Shown here: piece after piece, positions 54,293 to 63,262 of the stretch
Layout of the letters: the number at the start of each line of letters is the position of its first letter
Numbering within the stretch: the first letter of the stretch is position 1
From: CAVRXT01 sp049644285
Lineage (GTDB): Bacteria; Acidobacteriota; Terriglobia; Acidiferrales; UBA7541
Direction of reading: 5' to 3'
Assembly (NCBI GenBank): GCA_049644285.1
Contig: JBARRP010000347.1
Location: 1 to 64,000 of the forward strand
Length of the DNA: 64,000 nt
Made by a program: the position numbers and the translations under genes
Notes under the pieces: generated by a model
What the model was told of the DNA's origin: nothing
What the model saw: the letters and a program-made list of their open reading frames with translations, nothing else
Database searches by the model: none

Positions 54293-54321
54293 ACTATAGC
54301 CGCACCGAACTGTTTATTCAA
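54293..54321 (-). promoter_or_regulatory. Sigma70-type promoter of hup
   Basis: TTGAAT (54321-54316) and TATAGT (54298-54293) are separated by exactly 17 bases, read on the minus strand. The leader to the hup ATG at 54226 is about 60 bases and contains GAGGAGGAG and a small hairpin (54268-54281). Confidence 0.75.
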
Positions 54322-54379
54322 GCGAAAACGCGAAAAAAGGCCGGAAAATGCGGGTTTTCCTGTAGTCCCCTGGCTGGCG

Positions 54380-55744
54380 CTATTGCCGGGCCAGGCTCTC
54401 GTAAAACAGCGCGACTGCCTTGATCCCGCCGTAGTAGTTCTCGAGCGCGATGTGCTCATCGGGCGCGTGCGCGTTTTCATCCGGCAAACCGAAGCCCATC
54501 AGCACGCAAGGCACCTTGAACGTGTCGTGCATTTGCGTGACGAACGGGATCGAGCCGCCCTCGCGGATGAACACCGCTTTCTTGCCGAAACCGTGCTCCA
54601 GCGCATGAATGGCCTTCTGAAAGATCGGATGGGAGTACGGCGCCACCCACGGCTTGCTTTCGCTGAGTACTTCGAACTTGCACGCGACCGTCTTCGGCAA
54701 CAATTTGCGGACGTGTCGCTCAACCTGCTTGGCGATTTTCGCCGGGTTTTGGCGAGGCACCAGTCGCGTCGAAAGCTTTGCATACGCCTTCGACGGAATC
54801 ACCGTTTTCGATCCTTCACCCGTGTATCCGCCCCAAATGCCGTTCAGCTCGAGGGTCGGCCGGCACCAGATCTGCTCCACGATCGAATGGCCTTTTTCTC
54901 CGCACAGACCGGGCGCGCCGACCGTCTTGCGAAATTCCTTCTCCTTCCAGGGCAGCGAATTCAAAGCCTTGCGCTCAGCGCGCGAAAGCGTGTTGACGTC
55001 GTCGTAGAAACCCGGAACAGTGACGCGAAAATTCTTGTCGTGCAGCTTCGCGATCATTTCCGCAAGAATCGTGATCGGATTCGGCACGGCTCCGCCGAAC
55101 GCACCCGAATGCAGGTCCTGCGCCGGGCCCGTGATTTCGACTTGATAGTAGTTCAGTCCGCGGAGCCCGTACGTGATCGAAGGAATGCCGGGCGCGAGCA
55201 TGCTGGTGTCGGAAACGACCAGAGCATCCGCCTTGAGCCGCTCGCGGCTGCGCTGAACGAATTCCCACAAGTTCACGCTCCCAACTTCTTCTTCTCCCTC
55301 GATCATCACCTTCATGTTGATCGGAAGCTTCCCCTCAATCTTCTGCAAGGCTTCGAGCGCCTTCAGATGGATGTGCACCTGGCCTTTGTCGTCGGCAGTG
55401 CCGCGGCCATAGAGTTTTCCGTCGCGGACCGTCGGCTCGAATGCCGGAGAAGTCCAGAGCTCGAGAGGCTCGGGAGGTTGAACGTCATAGTGTCCGTAGA
55501 AGAGCACGGTTTGCCGCCCGGCCTGCTGTCGCGATTCGCCGTAGACGAGCGGATGCAGCTTCGTGGGTACGATTTCCACCTTGTCCATGCCCCCGGCGCG
55601 CAGTTGGTCCGACACCCACCGGGCGGCGCGTTCGATATCGGGCTTGTGCTCGCTCTTCGTGCTGACGCTCGGTATTCGGAGGAATTCCTTTAAATCGTTT
55701 AAGTGTTCTTCGCGGCGGCTGTCGATGTATTCCAGGAGTTGCAT
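54380..55744 (-). CDS. M20-family dipeptidase
   Basis: 454 residues. The M20 zinc site is intact: His/Asp in FYGHYDVQPP, Asp in YGRGTADDKGQ, Glu pair in IEGEEEVGS, Asp in VSDTSML and a C-terminal His in NAHAPDEHI. The lid domain with LHSGAFGGAVPN is present. It resembles carnosinase-like/CNDP metallopeptidases (dipeptidase). Cytoplasmic, no signal. Stands alone on the minus strand, divergent from the PilZ-like gene. Confidence 0.93.
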   Translation of the reverse strand: MQLLEYIDSRREEHLNDLKEFLRIPSVSTKSEHKPDIERAARWVSDQLRAGGMDKVEIVPTKLHPLVYGESRQQAGRQTVLFYGHYDVQPPEPLELWTSPAFEPTVRDGKLYGRGTADDKGQVHIHLKALEALQKIEGKLPINMKVMIEGEEEVGSVNLWEFVQRSRERLKADALVVSDTSMLAPGIPSITYGLRGLNYYQVEITGPAQDLHSGAFGGAVPNPITILAEMIAKLHDKNFRVTVPGFYDDVNTLSRAERKALNSLPWKEKEFRKTVGAPGLCGEKGHSIVEQIWCRPTLELNGIWGGYTGEGSKTVIPSKAYAKLSTRLVPRQNPAKIAKQVERHVRKLLPKTVACKFEVLSESKPWVAPYSHPIFQKAIHALEHGFGKKAVFIREGGSIPFVTQMHDTFKVPCVLMGFGLPDENAHAPDEHIALENYYGGIKAVALFYESLARQ

Positions 55745-55807
55745 TCAAAGCTCTCCGTGGGCGGCGCCCCCATGGGCCTCTGGTAGATTTTCACCCCTCG
55801 GTCCGAT

Positions 55808-56323
55808 GTGAAACAAATGATTCAAACGCTCATTCTACGGATGTCCGGCAGCTTCCGGCAAGGGCTGCCTGTGCCGATCAGGAGACCTGCGGCGTTTTCG
55901 ACACCGGCACCGGCCGGGCCGGTTGACTCGCAAGCGCCAGCAATGCACCATACCCTTGATATGCCGGAAACGCAATTTGAGGCCACGCGCCGGAGTTCAC
56001 GAATATTCTCGAGGATTCCTGTGCGTGCGGCCGGCACCAACATCGAAGGGCGCAAGTTCCGCGAAAACAGCCAGACCATCGTGGTGAGCGCTCACGGCGC
56101 CCTGCTCTACCTGCATGAGACAGTCGAGATGGGCGCCCAGGTGATGCTCATCAATCCTGCCACCGAAGAAGAGCAGGAATGCCGAATCGTCTTTATCGGC
56201 GATATTTCCGACAAGGGGCAGCGCATCGGCGTCGAATTTCTTTCCCCGGCGCCCCACTTTTGGGGCGTGGATTTCGCTCCCTCGGATTGGCCCGGCCACC
56301 CCTCGGGCACCCTCCGCCATTGA
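55808..56323 (+). CDS. Divergent PilZ-like protein
   Basis: 171 residues from GTG 55808. The first 58 residues are low-complexity (Pro/Ala/Arg), then about 60-150 resembles a PilZ domain: RRSSR in the RxxxR position, strand VVSAHGALLYLHE and GVEFLSPAPHFWGVDF. The DxSxxG motif is degenerate: the Asp is replaced by Val (VVSAHG). The C-terminal HFWG strand resembles PilZ proteins in Acidobacteria and Myxococcales. c-di-GMP binding is therefore doubtful. Unknown function; a solitary gene next to M20 dipeptidase. Confidence 0.72.
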   Translation: MKQMIQTLILRMSGSFRQGLPVPIRRPAAFSTPAPAGPVDSQAPAMHHTLDMPETQFEATRRSSRIFSRIPVRAAGTNIEGRKFRENSQTIVVSAHGALLYLHETVEMGAQVMLINPATEEEQECRIVFIGDISDKGQRIGVEFLSPAPHFWGVDFAPSDWPGHPSGTLRH

Positions 56324-56353
56324 TCTACTGTTATGACTTGCGCTGCTTGAATT

Positions 56354-56665
56354 GTGCCGACGCCTGCTCCGTGTGTATTCTGTAATACAAAGGACTTTAC
56401 AATCATCCACAAGGCCTTTTGGGTTTGCTCGATCACTTCTTTGCTTCTGGTCTGGATCCACTTGAGACTCGTGGTGGGAAACCGCTTTGCGGTGGAGGCA
56501 GTGCCGGCGCAGTTCGGCTACTTGATCTTGTTTTCGTACGCTTTCTTCTTCCAGGGCTTCACCGGTTTGGCGATCACGATTGGCGCGATCCTAACGCTGT
56601 TCATCGCGATGCAAACCACCGCCAAAACCCGCCGGCAGGACAAGTTCGCAAAAAGGTCGTCCTGA
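56354..56665 (+). CDS. Small membrane protein, possibly truncated
   Basis: 103 residues from GTG 56354. Two TM helices (about 22-40, and 55-90 as one long or two short segments), an N-terminal CVFCN and a charged tail KTRRQDKFAKRSS. The phrase FQGFTGLAITIGAILTLFIAM has the look of a last-TM region of CreD-like inner-membrane proteins, but at this length it would be only a C-terminal fragment; that is a weak guess. It lies 30 bases after the PilZ-like stop, on the same strand, so they may be an operon. Confidence 0.55.
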   Translation: MPTPAPCVFCNTKDFTIIHKAFWVCSITSLLLVWIHLRLVVGNRFAVEAVPAQFGYLILFSYAFFFQGFTGLAITIGAILTLFIAMQTTAKTRRQDKFAKRSS

Positions 56666-56709
56666 TCCCGGGCTGTGGCCGCCAATCGAGCAGCGGCTTT
56701 ACATCCCGC

Positions 56710-59700
56710 TTACCAGATAACCTTCAAAGCAAACTGGAGCTGCCTCGAAGTCGTGGACGTGGAGTTCAGTTGACCTGCGCCAGGAACAGGATTTCCGCTT
56801 CCGTCAAAGATGACATTGTTGGCCGTCGGCGGATTGAAATTGGCGTGATTCAAGATGTTGAAAACCTCGAACCGGAACTGCACGTTGAACTGCTCAGAGA
56901 TGCGTCTGACTCGATTGTTCTTAAACACAGACATGTCAAGGTTGACGAGGCTAGGGCCGACCAGGGTGTTGCGCCCGCCGTTGCCGAGGAGGTTCGCGCA
57001 AGTGCCTGCGATGCCCGGGCTAAATGGGATCGGCGGGGTAGCATTGGGGTCAGCAAAGGCAAAACCAAAAGGCCGGCACTGCCCAGCGGCCAAAGAGGCC
57101 GGCTGAGGTGGAAGAACGAAGCAATTCAGGTTGAGGTAGTTGAAGCCGCCGTGGACCGCGTTGCATCCCTTCACGCGATCCGGCAAAGCGAACTGATCGG
57201 TGCTGTTCATGCCGAGCGGGTCGGGGGAGATGACCGCGGTAAACGGCAGGCCGGTACTCGCCTCGAAAATTCCACCGAACTCCCATCCGCTCGCGGCCCA
57301 ACCGACCACCCCGGAAAGGTCTCTCGGGCTCGGAACGTCCCAGTTATAGCTGACCACCGCAACATGAGATTGGTTGAAATCAGAGCGGCCTCGTCGGATG
57401 CTCTGGTCGAAGAACAACATGCTGGTAAGACCATTCTGAAACTGGTCGCCATCGGTTGAGCCCGAACTGCTGTCGATGCTTTTGCTAAAGGTGTAGGAAG
57501 CCTGCGCCTCGAGGCCGTGACTCATCCTCTTTTTGACTTGAAACTCGAGGGCGTGAAAGATGGAGCTCGAATTCCAGCTCGTGAGTGCGATGCGGCCGAA
57601 GTTCGGGTTGAATATCGGCAAGGTCGACGGCGACGAGCCGGGCGCGGGCGCGGGGGGAAGGGGCCAGAGATAGCCGAACGCGGTCTTGGCAAGAGGCAGC
57701 ACGATGTCGGAGTCATCGGTTTGGAAGGTGTTGTGCACCGCGTGCGAGCCCACGTACGCGATCATGGCCGTCGTGCTGGGAGCGATCTCGCGTTGAATAT
57801 TCAGATTCCATTGCATCACGTAATTGCGCGGCGGCTTCTGCTCGATGAAAGCCGCGCGATTGGAGGACTGCAGGGCCGAAAGGGCGGCGAACGCCGCACT
57901 CGGAAACGAGCCGGCAGGCAAATTCGTGCCATTCGCTGACAGGGAAAAGGGAACTGTTCCGTCCACGGTGTGCCGCAAGTTCACAGGAAGCACGAGCACG
58001 TCGAACATTCCGAAGCCGCCCCGGACAGCGGTCTTGCCGTTCCGGAAGGGATCCCACGAAAAGCCGAGCCGTGGCTCGAAGTTCCGAAGCGAAGGATTCG
58101 CGAATAACGGCGACTTCACTATAACCGCTGTGTCCGTTAGATGTTGCAGGCTAGCGAGCTCGCCGCGGACATCCGTGGGTACGGTGGCCATCTCGTAGCG
58201 CAGTCCAAGGTTAAGCGTCAGGTTGGGACGGAAGTGAAAGTCATCCTGAACGTAGGTGCCAAAGATCGTCTCGCGAATCCCTTTCGATGTCACCAACTTG
58301 TCGGCGGTGAGCGTAAAAGTAGGTGTGTCGGTGAGGAAACTCTGAAGCGAACTAAAATCGAATTCTCCGCCGGGGCGCGAGGGCGTGAATTGATTGTTTT
58401 CGATCCGCTCGACGTTGGCGCCGAACTTCAGGGAATGAGTCCCTTTCGTCACAAACACGTTGTCATAAGCCTGCCACGAGTTCCAATGATATACCGCTGG
58501 TTGAGTGGTGCTCAGCCCTCCGGTAAAGAGCGTCAGCCCGGGCACGCCGAGATTTCCCGCCGTCTCCCCCGGCACAAAGCTCAGACTCGGACTGGTGCTC
58601 GCAGCGAGTGGGTTCACGGCCGTGCCGCCCGATGGCGCCGCCGCAAACACCCGGCTGTAACCCAGCCGGAAGGAATTCGCGAAAGACCCAGTGAACACAT
58701 GGCTTTCTTCCAACGTTACGAGCTGGCGTCGTGCCCGGCTTAAGATGAGTTTGTTATTGAACTCGTCGTTCTGTGACAATGGAGAGTTGTCGAACATGTA
58801 GCTGCCCGCCAGGTTGTCTTTGTCGGAGAATCTGTGGTCGACCCTCGTGGTGAAGTAGTTCTCGCTGGCGATCTGCGACCCGCCGAATGTGAAGAGCGCC
58901 GTATCCCCTGCCCCCGCAACGCAACCGGTGCACTGGAGCGGACCGTTGGGCAAGGGGTAGAAAGCCAGATACGGTTTGACCCTCGGGTCGACCCCCGGTG
59001 TGATCGTCTTCGAGCAATCGGGTGAGTTTGGATCGCACAGGATTCCCTGGCGAGCCCTGAGGGAAGGTACGTTGTCGACCATGCTCAAGCCCAGTGACTG
59101 TCTCAACCCTTCGTAAGCGCCGAAGATGAAGGTCTTATCCTGCCGGATCGGGCCTCCCGCAGAGGCGCCGAATTGATTGCGCCGGAAAGCGGGAATCGGC
59201 CCGTCAAAGAAGTTCCGCGCATCGAGCGCGCTGTTGCGCAAAAACTCGTACGCGCTTCCATGAAACCGGTTCGTGCCCGACCGCCCGATCGCGCTGACGA
59301 TGCCGCCGGATGTGCGCCCGTACTCCGCCGAATAATTGGTCGTCAAGACGGAGAACTCCGAAACGGCATCCACCCCTAGGTTCCCGCCGAGGATGCTGCC
59401 CGGCGACTGGTTCGAATAGTCGTTGATGCTGATTCCGTTCAGGAGGTAGTTATTCTGCTGCGGACGCCCGCCTGTGACGCTTAACTGGACTCCCAACCCG
59501 CGACCCAGCCGGTCCGGGCTGGCGACACTCGCGATGTCACGGATGGTCGAGACACCCGGCTGGAGAGTGGCCAGGTCCGTCCAGGAGCGTCCGTTCAAAG
59601 GCAACTCCTCAACGGTGGTCGTGTCCATTACACCGCTGATCGTGGGCGACGCCAATTGCACGTCGGGAGCCACCCAACTGACTTCGACCCTTTGCGTTAT

Positions 59701-60063
59701 GGTCCCCACCTTCATCGTCACGTTGAGTACCTGTTGAGCGCCAACGGCCAGTGCGATGCTGCTTTGCACTGCGCTCTCGAACCCCGCCGCCGAAATGGTG
59801 GCCTCGTAGGTTCCCGGCAAAAGGTTGGGTGCATTGTAGACGCCCTGGGCGTTGCTCGTGACCATCGTGGTCACGCCTGTCGCCACGTTCTTGATCGAAA
59901 CAGTCGCGCCTGGAATGGCCGCGCCGGTGGCGTCGGTGATCGTGCCCAGCAAGGTTCCTCCGACCACCTGCGAATACACGGGCATTGATGCCAGAAATCC
60001 CAGCGTCAACACGACACCGAGTATGAGGCCAAAGAAGATACTCTCGGGCTTGGTTCGATTCAT
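56710..60063 (-). CDS. TonB-dependent outer-membrane receptor (Oar-like)
   Basis: 1117 residues from ATG 60063, with GGGGGACAGCG upstream; the frame extends to 60267 but the extra residues lack a signal. Signal/TM about 8-30, carboxypeptidase-regulatory domain about 36-120 (LGTITDATGAAIPGATVSIKN), plug about 140-265 (LPLNGRSWTDLATLQPGV), and barrel to the C-terminal Trp. Its N-terminal region is close to that of the receptor at 18.2 kb (shared VKNVATGV and LLPGSYE/LLPGTYEATI strings), so they look like recent paralogues. It has its own promoter with a palindromic site. Ligand unknown; likely a glycan or protein-fragment. Confidence 0.92.
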   Translation of the reverse strand: MNRTKPESIFFGLILGVVLTLGFLASMPVYSQVVGGTLLGTITDATGAAIPGATVSIKNVATGVTTMVTSNAQGVYNAPNLLPGTYEATISAAGFESAVQSSIALAVGAQQVLNVTMKVGTITQRVEVSWVAPDVQLASPTISGVMDTTTVEELPLNGRSWTDLATLQPGVSTIRDIASVASPDRLGRGLGVQLSVTGGRPQQNNYLLNGISINDYSNQSPGSILGGNLGVDAVSEFSVLTTNYSAEYGRTSGGIVSAIGRSGTNRFHGSAYEFLRNSALDARNFFDGPIPAFRRNQFGASAGGPIRQDKTFIFGAYEGLRQSLGLSMVDNVPSLRARQGILCDPNSPDCSKTITPGVDPRVKPYLAFYPLPNGPLQCTGCVAGAGDTALFTFGGSQIASENYFTTRVDHRFSDKDNLAGSYMFDNSPLSQNDEFNNKLILSRARRQLVTLEESHVFTGSFANSFRLGYSRVFAAAPSGGTAVNPLAASTSPSLSFVPGETAGNLGVPGLTLFTGGLSTTQPAVYHWNSWQAYDNVFVTKGTHSLKFGANVERIENNQFTPSRPGGEFDFSSLQSFLTDTPTFTLTADKLVTSKGIRETIFGTYVQDDFHFRPNLTLNLGLRYEMATVPTDVRGELASLQHLTDTAVIVKSPLFANPSLRNFEPRLGFSWDPFRNGKTAVRGGFGMFDVLVLPVNLRHTVDGTVPFSLSANGTNLPAGSFPSAAFAALSALQSSNRAAFIEQKPPRNYVMQWNLNIQREIAPSTTAMIAYVGSHAVHNTFQTDDSDIVLPLAKTAFGYLWPLPPAPAPGSSPSTLPIFNPNFGRIALTSWNSSSIFHALEFQVKKRMSHGLEAQASYTFSKSIDSSSGSTDGDQFQNGLTSMLFFDQSIRRGRSDFNQSHVAVVSYNWDVPSPRDLSGVVGWAASGWEFGGIFEASTGLPFTAVISPDPLGMNSTDQFALPDRVKGCNAVHGGFNYLNLNCFVLPPQPASLAAGQCRPFGFAFADPNATPPIPFSPGIAGTCANLLGNGGRNTLVGPSLVNLDMSVFKNNRVRRISEQFNVQFRFEVFNILNHANFNPPTANNVIFDGSGNPVPGAGQLNSTSTTSRQLQFALKVIW

Positions 60064-60265
60064 CGCTGTCCCCCTTCGTTTCTCTCTGGCGTAGGTCGTA
60101 TGGTTTTCTTGCGCGAGGTATGCGAAAGGAACTGCGCAGGCCCTGGCAAACACGGTTGTCTGCGCCGCCAAGCCTTCCCTATAGATGAATATCCCGCGCG
60201 TCCCCGAGACCGACCCCACGGCCCACACCCTACCCCTCATTCCGCGCGAATCAGGCTGTACAGGC

Positions 60266-60293
60266 ATTCTGACGGCGGTAGCTTCACAGTCAA
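60266..60293 (-). promoter_or_regulatory. Candidate promoter of the TonB receptor gene at 56.7 kb
   Basis: On the minus strand TTGACT (60293-60288) and CAGAAT (60271-60266) are 16 bases apart. The -35 box is near-perfect, the -10 weaker (4 of 6). The transcript would have a leader of about 195 bases before ATG 60063. Confidence 0.45.
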
Positions 60294-60304
60294 TTCGGTT
60301 CTTC

Positions 60305-60320
60305 CTATCAAGCTTGATAG
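60305..60320. promoter_or_regulatory. Perfect 16-bp palindrome CTATCAAGCTTGATAG, operator candidate
   Basis: Perfect dyad centred about 53 bases upstream of the predicted start point of the promoter at 60266-60293, and 11 bases from its -35 box. The half-site GATAG/CTATC occurs once more at 60328-60332. This placement suits an activator. No regulator gene is adjacent. Confidence 0.5.
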
Positions 60321-60353
60321 ATGAACACTATCACTAGTCTGGGCCCCTGCAAC

Positions 60354-61715
60354 TCATACCTTTGCCACATGGGGAGAAACAGACACCTCCGGGTCGATCT
60401 CTTCCAGGCGGCGCTTCTTCGGCTCGATCCCGAACAGCAGGACCACGAAGATCTGCACGATGAGAAGCCCAATCATCAGGCTCAGGACGCCGCCGACCCC
60501 GTAGGACCGGAACAGCGCGACGACCAAAAAGGGCGTGATAATCGTTGCCCCGCGCCCGAACGTGTTGCAGATCCCCGAGGCTCGCAGCCGCACTTCGGTC
60601 GGGAACAGCTCCGGAATGTAAATCGCGAACAGCAGGGTGACCAGAACGTAGATCGGCACGGTCAGCAAGAATCCCACCAGCAGCAGTACGGCAGGGTCTC
60701 TGATAAACGGATAAATACTGCCGATCACGATCGTCAGTAGCGACGCGCCGATGATGGTTGGCTTCCGCCCCCAAGAGTCCGCCGTAAACGCCCCGATTGC
60801 CGAACCGACCGGCGCACCGAGCGACATGACCAGCGAGTAGCGGAACGATGTCGCAATGCTGCGTCCTTCCTGAACGAAAAATGTCGGTAGCCACGTGATG
60901 AACCCGTAGATCAACGTGTTCACGACGATCAAGGTGGTGGCGCCCACGATCATGCGCGGAAGCAGCGCCGGGCTGAACAGCGAACCAACGCTCCGCGAAT
61001 GGATTGCAGCGGCGCCGGGCGCGGGCGGCGGCAGGGAAGCGCGGTGAAGCGAGGCTTCGCGTTCGATGGCTTGCAAAATTGCGTCAGCCTCTTCGACCCG
61101 GCCAACCGATTCCAGCCAACGCGGCGACTCCGGCAGCGCCTTCCGCAAGTACCACACGACGAGCGCACCCAGCCCGCCGACCACGAACATGGTGCGCCAG
61201 CCAAATCTCGGTATGATCAGCGTTCCAAGTAGCGCGGTGGCCGGCAAGCCGCTCACCACAAACACGGATATGATGCCAAGCCATTTGCCCCGGGCTTGCG
61301 GGGGGACGAACTCCGTCATCGTTGAATATCCGACCACGTTTTCGGCGCCAAGCCCCGCTCCCATGATGAACCGCAGCAAGATCAGCATCTCCATCGAAGG
61401 CGCCAGGGCGGCAGCGATCGACGCAAGACCGAAGATTGCGAGATTCGCCTGATAGGTGAAGCGCCGGCCGTACCGGTCGCCGAGGAAACCCGTCACAAAC
61501 GATCCCAGCATCATCCCGAGAAACGTCACGGAGACGAACTGCGCGTTCTGACCCAGTGTGGAAAAGCCGCTCTTCAAGGTCGCGCCGAGAACGGTTGCGG
61601 CGACATAAATGTCAAACCCATCGAAGAACATTCCAATGCCGATCAGCCACATGATCCGGCGATGAAATGAGGAAATCGGGAGTCGATCGAGACGCGCGGC
61701 TGCGTTCACCCTCAC
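60354..61715 (-). CDS. MFS transporter, sugar porter/AAHS-like
   Basis: 453 residues from GTG 61715; TTG 61739 overlaps the upstream gene and GTG 61709 is also possible, none with a good ribosome-binding site. About 12 hydrophobic segments. TM1 FFDGFDIYVAA and the loops DRYGRR and PESPRWL are typical of the aromatic acid/H+ symporter and sugar porter families (AAHS motif DGFD). The likely substrate is an aromatic acid or sugar-derived acid. Start is 7 bases after the enoyl-CoA hydratase homologue's stop, so the two form an operon. Confidence 0.9.
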   Translation of the reverse strand: MRVNAAARLDRLPISSFHRRIMWLIGIGMFFDGFDIYVAATVLGATLKSGFSTLGQNAQFVSVTFLGMMLGSFVTGFLGDRYGRRFTYQANLAIFGLASIAAALAPSMEMLILLRFIMGAGLGAENVVGYSTMTEFVPPQARGKWLGIISVFVVSGLPATALLGTLIIPRFGWRTMFVVGGLGALVVWYLRKALPESPRWLESVGRVEEADAILQAIEREASLHRASLPPPAPGAAAIHSRSVGSLFSPALLPRMIVGATTLIVVNTLIYGFITWLPTFFVQEGRSIATSFRYSLVMSLGAPVGSAIGAFTADSWGRKPTIIGASLLTIVIGSIYPFIRDPAVLLLVGFLLTVPIYVLVTLLFAIYIPELFPTEVRLRASGICNTFGRGATIITPFLVVALFRSYGVGGVLSLMIGLLIVQIFVVLLFGIEPKKRRLEEIDPEVSVSPHVAKV

Positions 61716-61722
61716 AGCCGGC

Positions 61723-62481
61723 TTATTTCTCCCTTGCAAGCAGGGTCATGCTGCCGGCCGTCAAGGCTTCAATGGCCAGCCGGCAGTTCTGGTCGAAAGT
61801 GTTCTGTTGGGCTGTCTGGAAAAATTCCTTGCAGCGCCGCGCCGCAGCCGGGTCGAGCCGAAGGATGCGCTCGACGAGGGCATCAGCCTCGCCGGCGAGG
61901 CGCTCGACCGGGCAAACTTGCGAGATCAGGCCGATTTGCAGCGCGCCTTGCGGGACGATCGGATCGCCGAAGAGGACCAGAGGAAACGCGAAGCGCGGCA
62001 GCGCGTACTCGCCCAGGTAGGACATGATGGCGGCCGGAGCGAGCCCGGAGCGCATCTCGGGAAATCCCAGGGCGGCGTGCTCGGCGACGAGGACGAAGTC
62101 GCACACAATCGCGAGCCCGAAGCCGAACCCGAAGGCGTCACCCTGCACCTCCGCGACGCTGATCAAGGGCGACGTCCGCAGCGTGCGCTTGAGCTCGATG
62201 AGACGCGCTGATTCGTGACGGATTGCCGCAACGTCCCGGCCCGCGCGCTCTCGCCCCGTACAGAACACCTTGCCGCGCGCTCGAATGCGCAACACTCGCA
62301 CACTGGGCAGAGACGCTTCCGCCCGAAGCTCGGCCAGCATCGCATCGAACATCGCGCCGGTGACTTCATTGCCGCGCTCCGCATTGTCCAACGTAAAGGT
62401 GAGCACATCCCCGGTCCGCTCGATCACTACTCCGACCGGGGCACTGGAGGTGGATGAGCTGAACGGGTCCTCGGATGACAT
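61723..62481 (-). CDS. Enoyl-CoA hydratase/isomerase-family protein
   Basis: 252 residues of crotonase fold. The oxyanion-hole strand VFCTGRERAG and the helix with GDAFGFGFGLAIVCDFVLVAE and the ALGFPEMRSGLAPAA segment are typical. The catalytic Glu pair of true enoyl-CoA hydratases is present only partly (FPEMRSG contributes one), so the exact reaction is open. Probably acts on aromatic- or fatty-acyl-CoA, consistent with the coupled MFS transporter. C-terminal 30 residues end in a helix as in the family. Cytoplasmic. Confidence 0.88.
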   Translation of the reverse strand: MSSEDPFSSSTSSAPVGVVIERTGDVLTFTLDNAERGNEVTGAMFDAMLAELRAEASLPSVRVLRIRARGKVFCTGRERAGRDVAAIRHESARLIELKRTLRTSPLISVAEVQGDAFGFGFGLAIVCDFVLVAEHAALGFPEMRSGLAPAAIMSYLGEYALPRFAFPLVLFGDPIVPQGALQIGLISQVCPVERLAGEADALVERILRLDPAAARRCKEFFQTAQQNTFDQNCRLAIEALTAGSMTLLAREK

Positions 62482-62620
62482 GGCGACACGCTATACAAGC
62501 AATGCAGCGCATGTCAACAAATGTGAGACGAAGTGAATCGCTGTCACCCAAGCACTTCATCTATACTGGCTGGCCGCGGAAATGGACCTGGGTTACTTGC
62601 CGGAGAAGAGGAGGATGTTC

Positions 62621-63123
62621 ATGAGGAATCTGTTCGGAGTTCTCTTCGCCGTGCTCATCGCTGTCCCGGCCTTCCTAGCGCAAACCAAGGAACCCATAGA
62701 TGGCGGGCCAGCCGCAAAACACATCCTGGTCGTGCCGGACCAGGTGAAGTGGGGCGCACCCCCTAAGGGGTGGCTCGCGGTACGCCGTCCGTCGAGGCGG
62801 GAAGCCCGCTGCGCTACTCGAAGGAGACCCGATGAAGCCGGGAAAGCCTTTTACGATCCGTCTGGGCTGTTCCGACGGATATAAGGCCGCGCCGCACTGG
62901 CATCCCACCAATGAAAACATCGCCGAGTTGAAAGGCACGTTCGCGATGGCCACCGGCGACACATTTTACCCAACGGCACTTCGCGACCTCCCGACAGGCG
63001 GTTACGGTCTCATGCCCGCTCACATGCACCACTTCGGTCTGTGCAAGGGCGAGACAGATCTCCTCGTCTACGGCATTGGTCCTTTCCAGATTTAATTGGG
63101 TGAACGCGACCAAACCGCAGTAA
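62621..63123 (+). pseudogene. Exported cupin-domain protein, broken by frameshifts
   Basis: ATG 62621 has AGAGGAGG six bases upstream and a good signal peptide (LFGVLFAVLIAVPAFLAQ). Coding runs in frame 1 to VKWGAPP (about 62765), continues as GTPSVEAGSPL in a second frame and then as ALLEGDPMKPGKPFTIRLG in a third, then through the cupin strand APHWHPTNEN and MHHFGLCKGE to PFQI at 63093. The final residues (NWVNATKPQ) need one more shift to reach the TAA at 63121. The order of segments matches secreted cupins from soil bacteria. Either a true pseudogene or sequencing errors. No intact version occurs in the window. Confidence 0.65.
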
Positions 63124-63172
63124 AGAAGGCGCTGACGAAGCGTCTCAATGCACGACAACAATCATTGAGCAG

Positions 63173-63202
63173 CAATGGCAGGACGTGTTCTATACTTGCC
63201 CC
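63173..63202 (+). repeat. 30-base repeat, copy 1, with TATACT
   Basis: CAATGGCAGGACGTGTTCTATACTTGCCCC recurs at 63966-63995 with one mismatch. It lies 60 bases before the start of the DUF5684-like gene and contains TATACT, a good -10 box, so it may be a promoter region duplicated downstream. Confidence 0.55.
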
Positions 63203-63262
63203 GGCCGTGGTATGGTGCCCCTCGCGCAGGTAACTATGAGCGGATCTGAGAGGAGGATTCTT

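Noticed and set aside
54188..55693. 501-codon plus-strand frame opposite the M20 dipeptidase gene
   Set aside because: Composition (Arg/His-rich) and the intact M20 motifs on the other strand mark it as a shadow. The same applies to the long antisense frames at 46619-48115, 45126-46175, 9832-10911 and 56419-57459.
63173..63202. Sigma54 promoter in the TATACT repeat (TGGCAG ... TTGC)
   Set aside because: TGGCAG and TTGC are about 14 bases apart rather than the fixed five of -24/-12 promoters.
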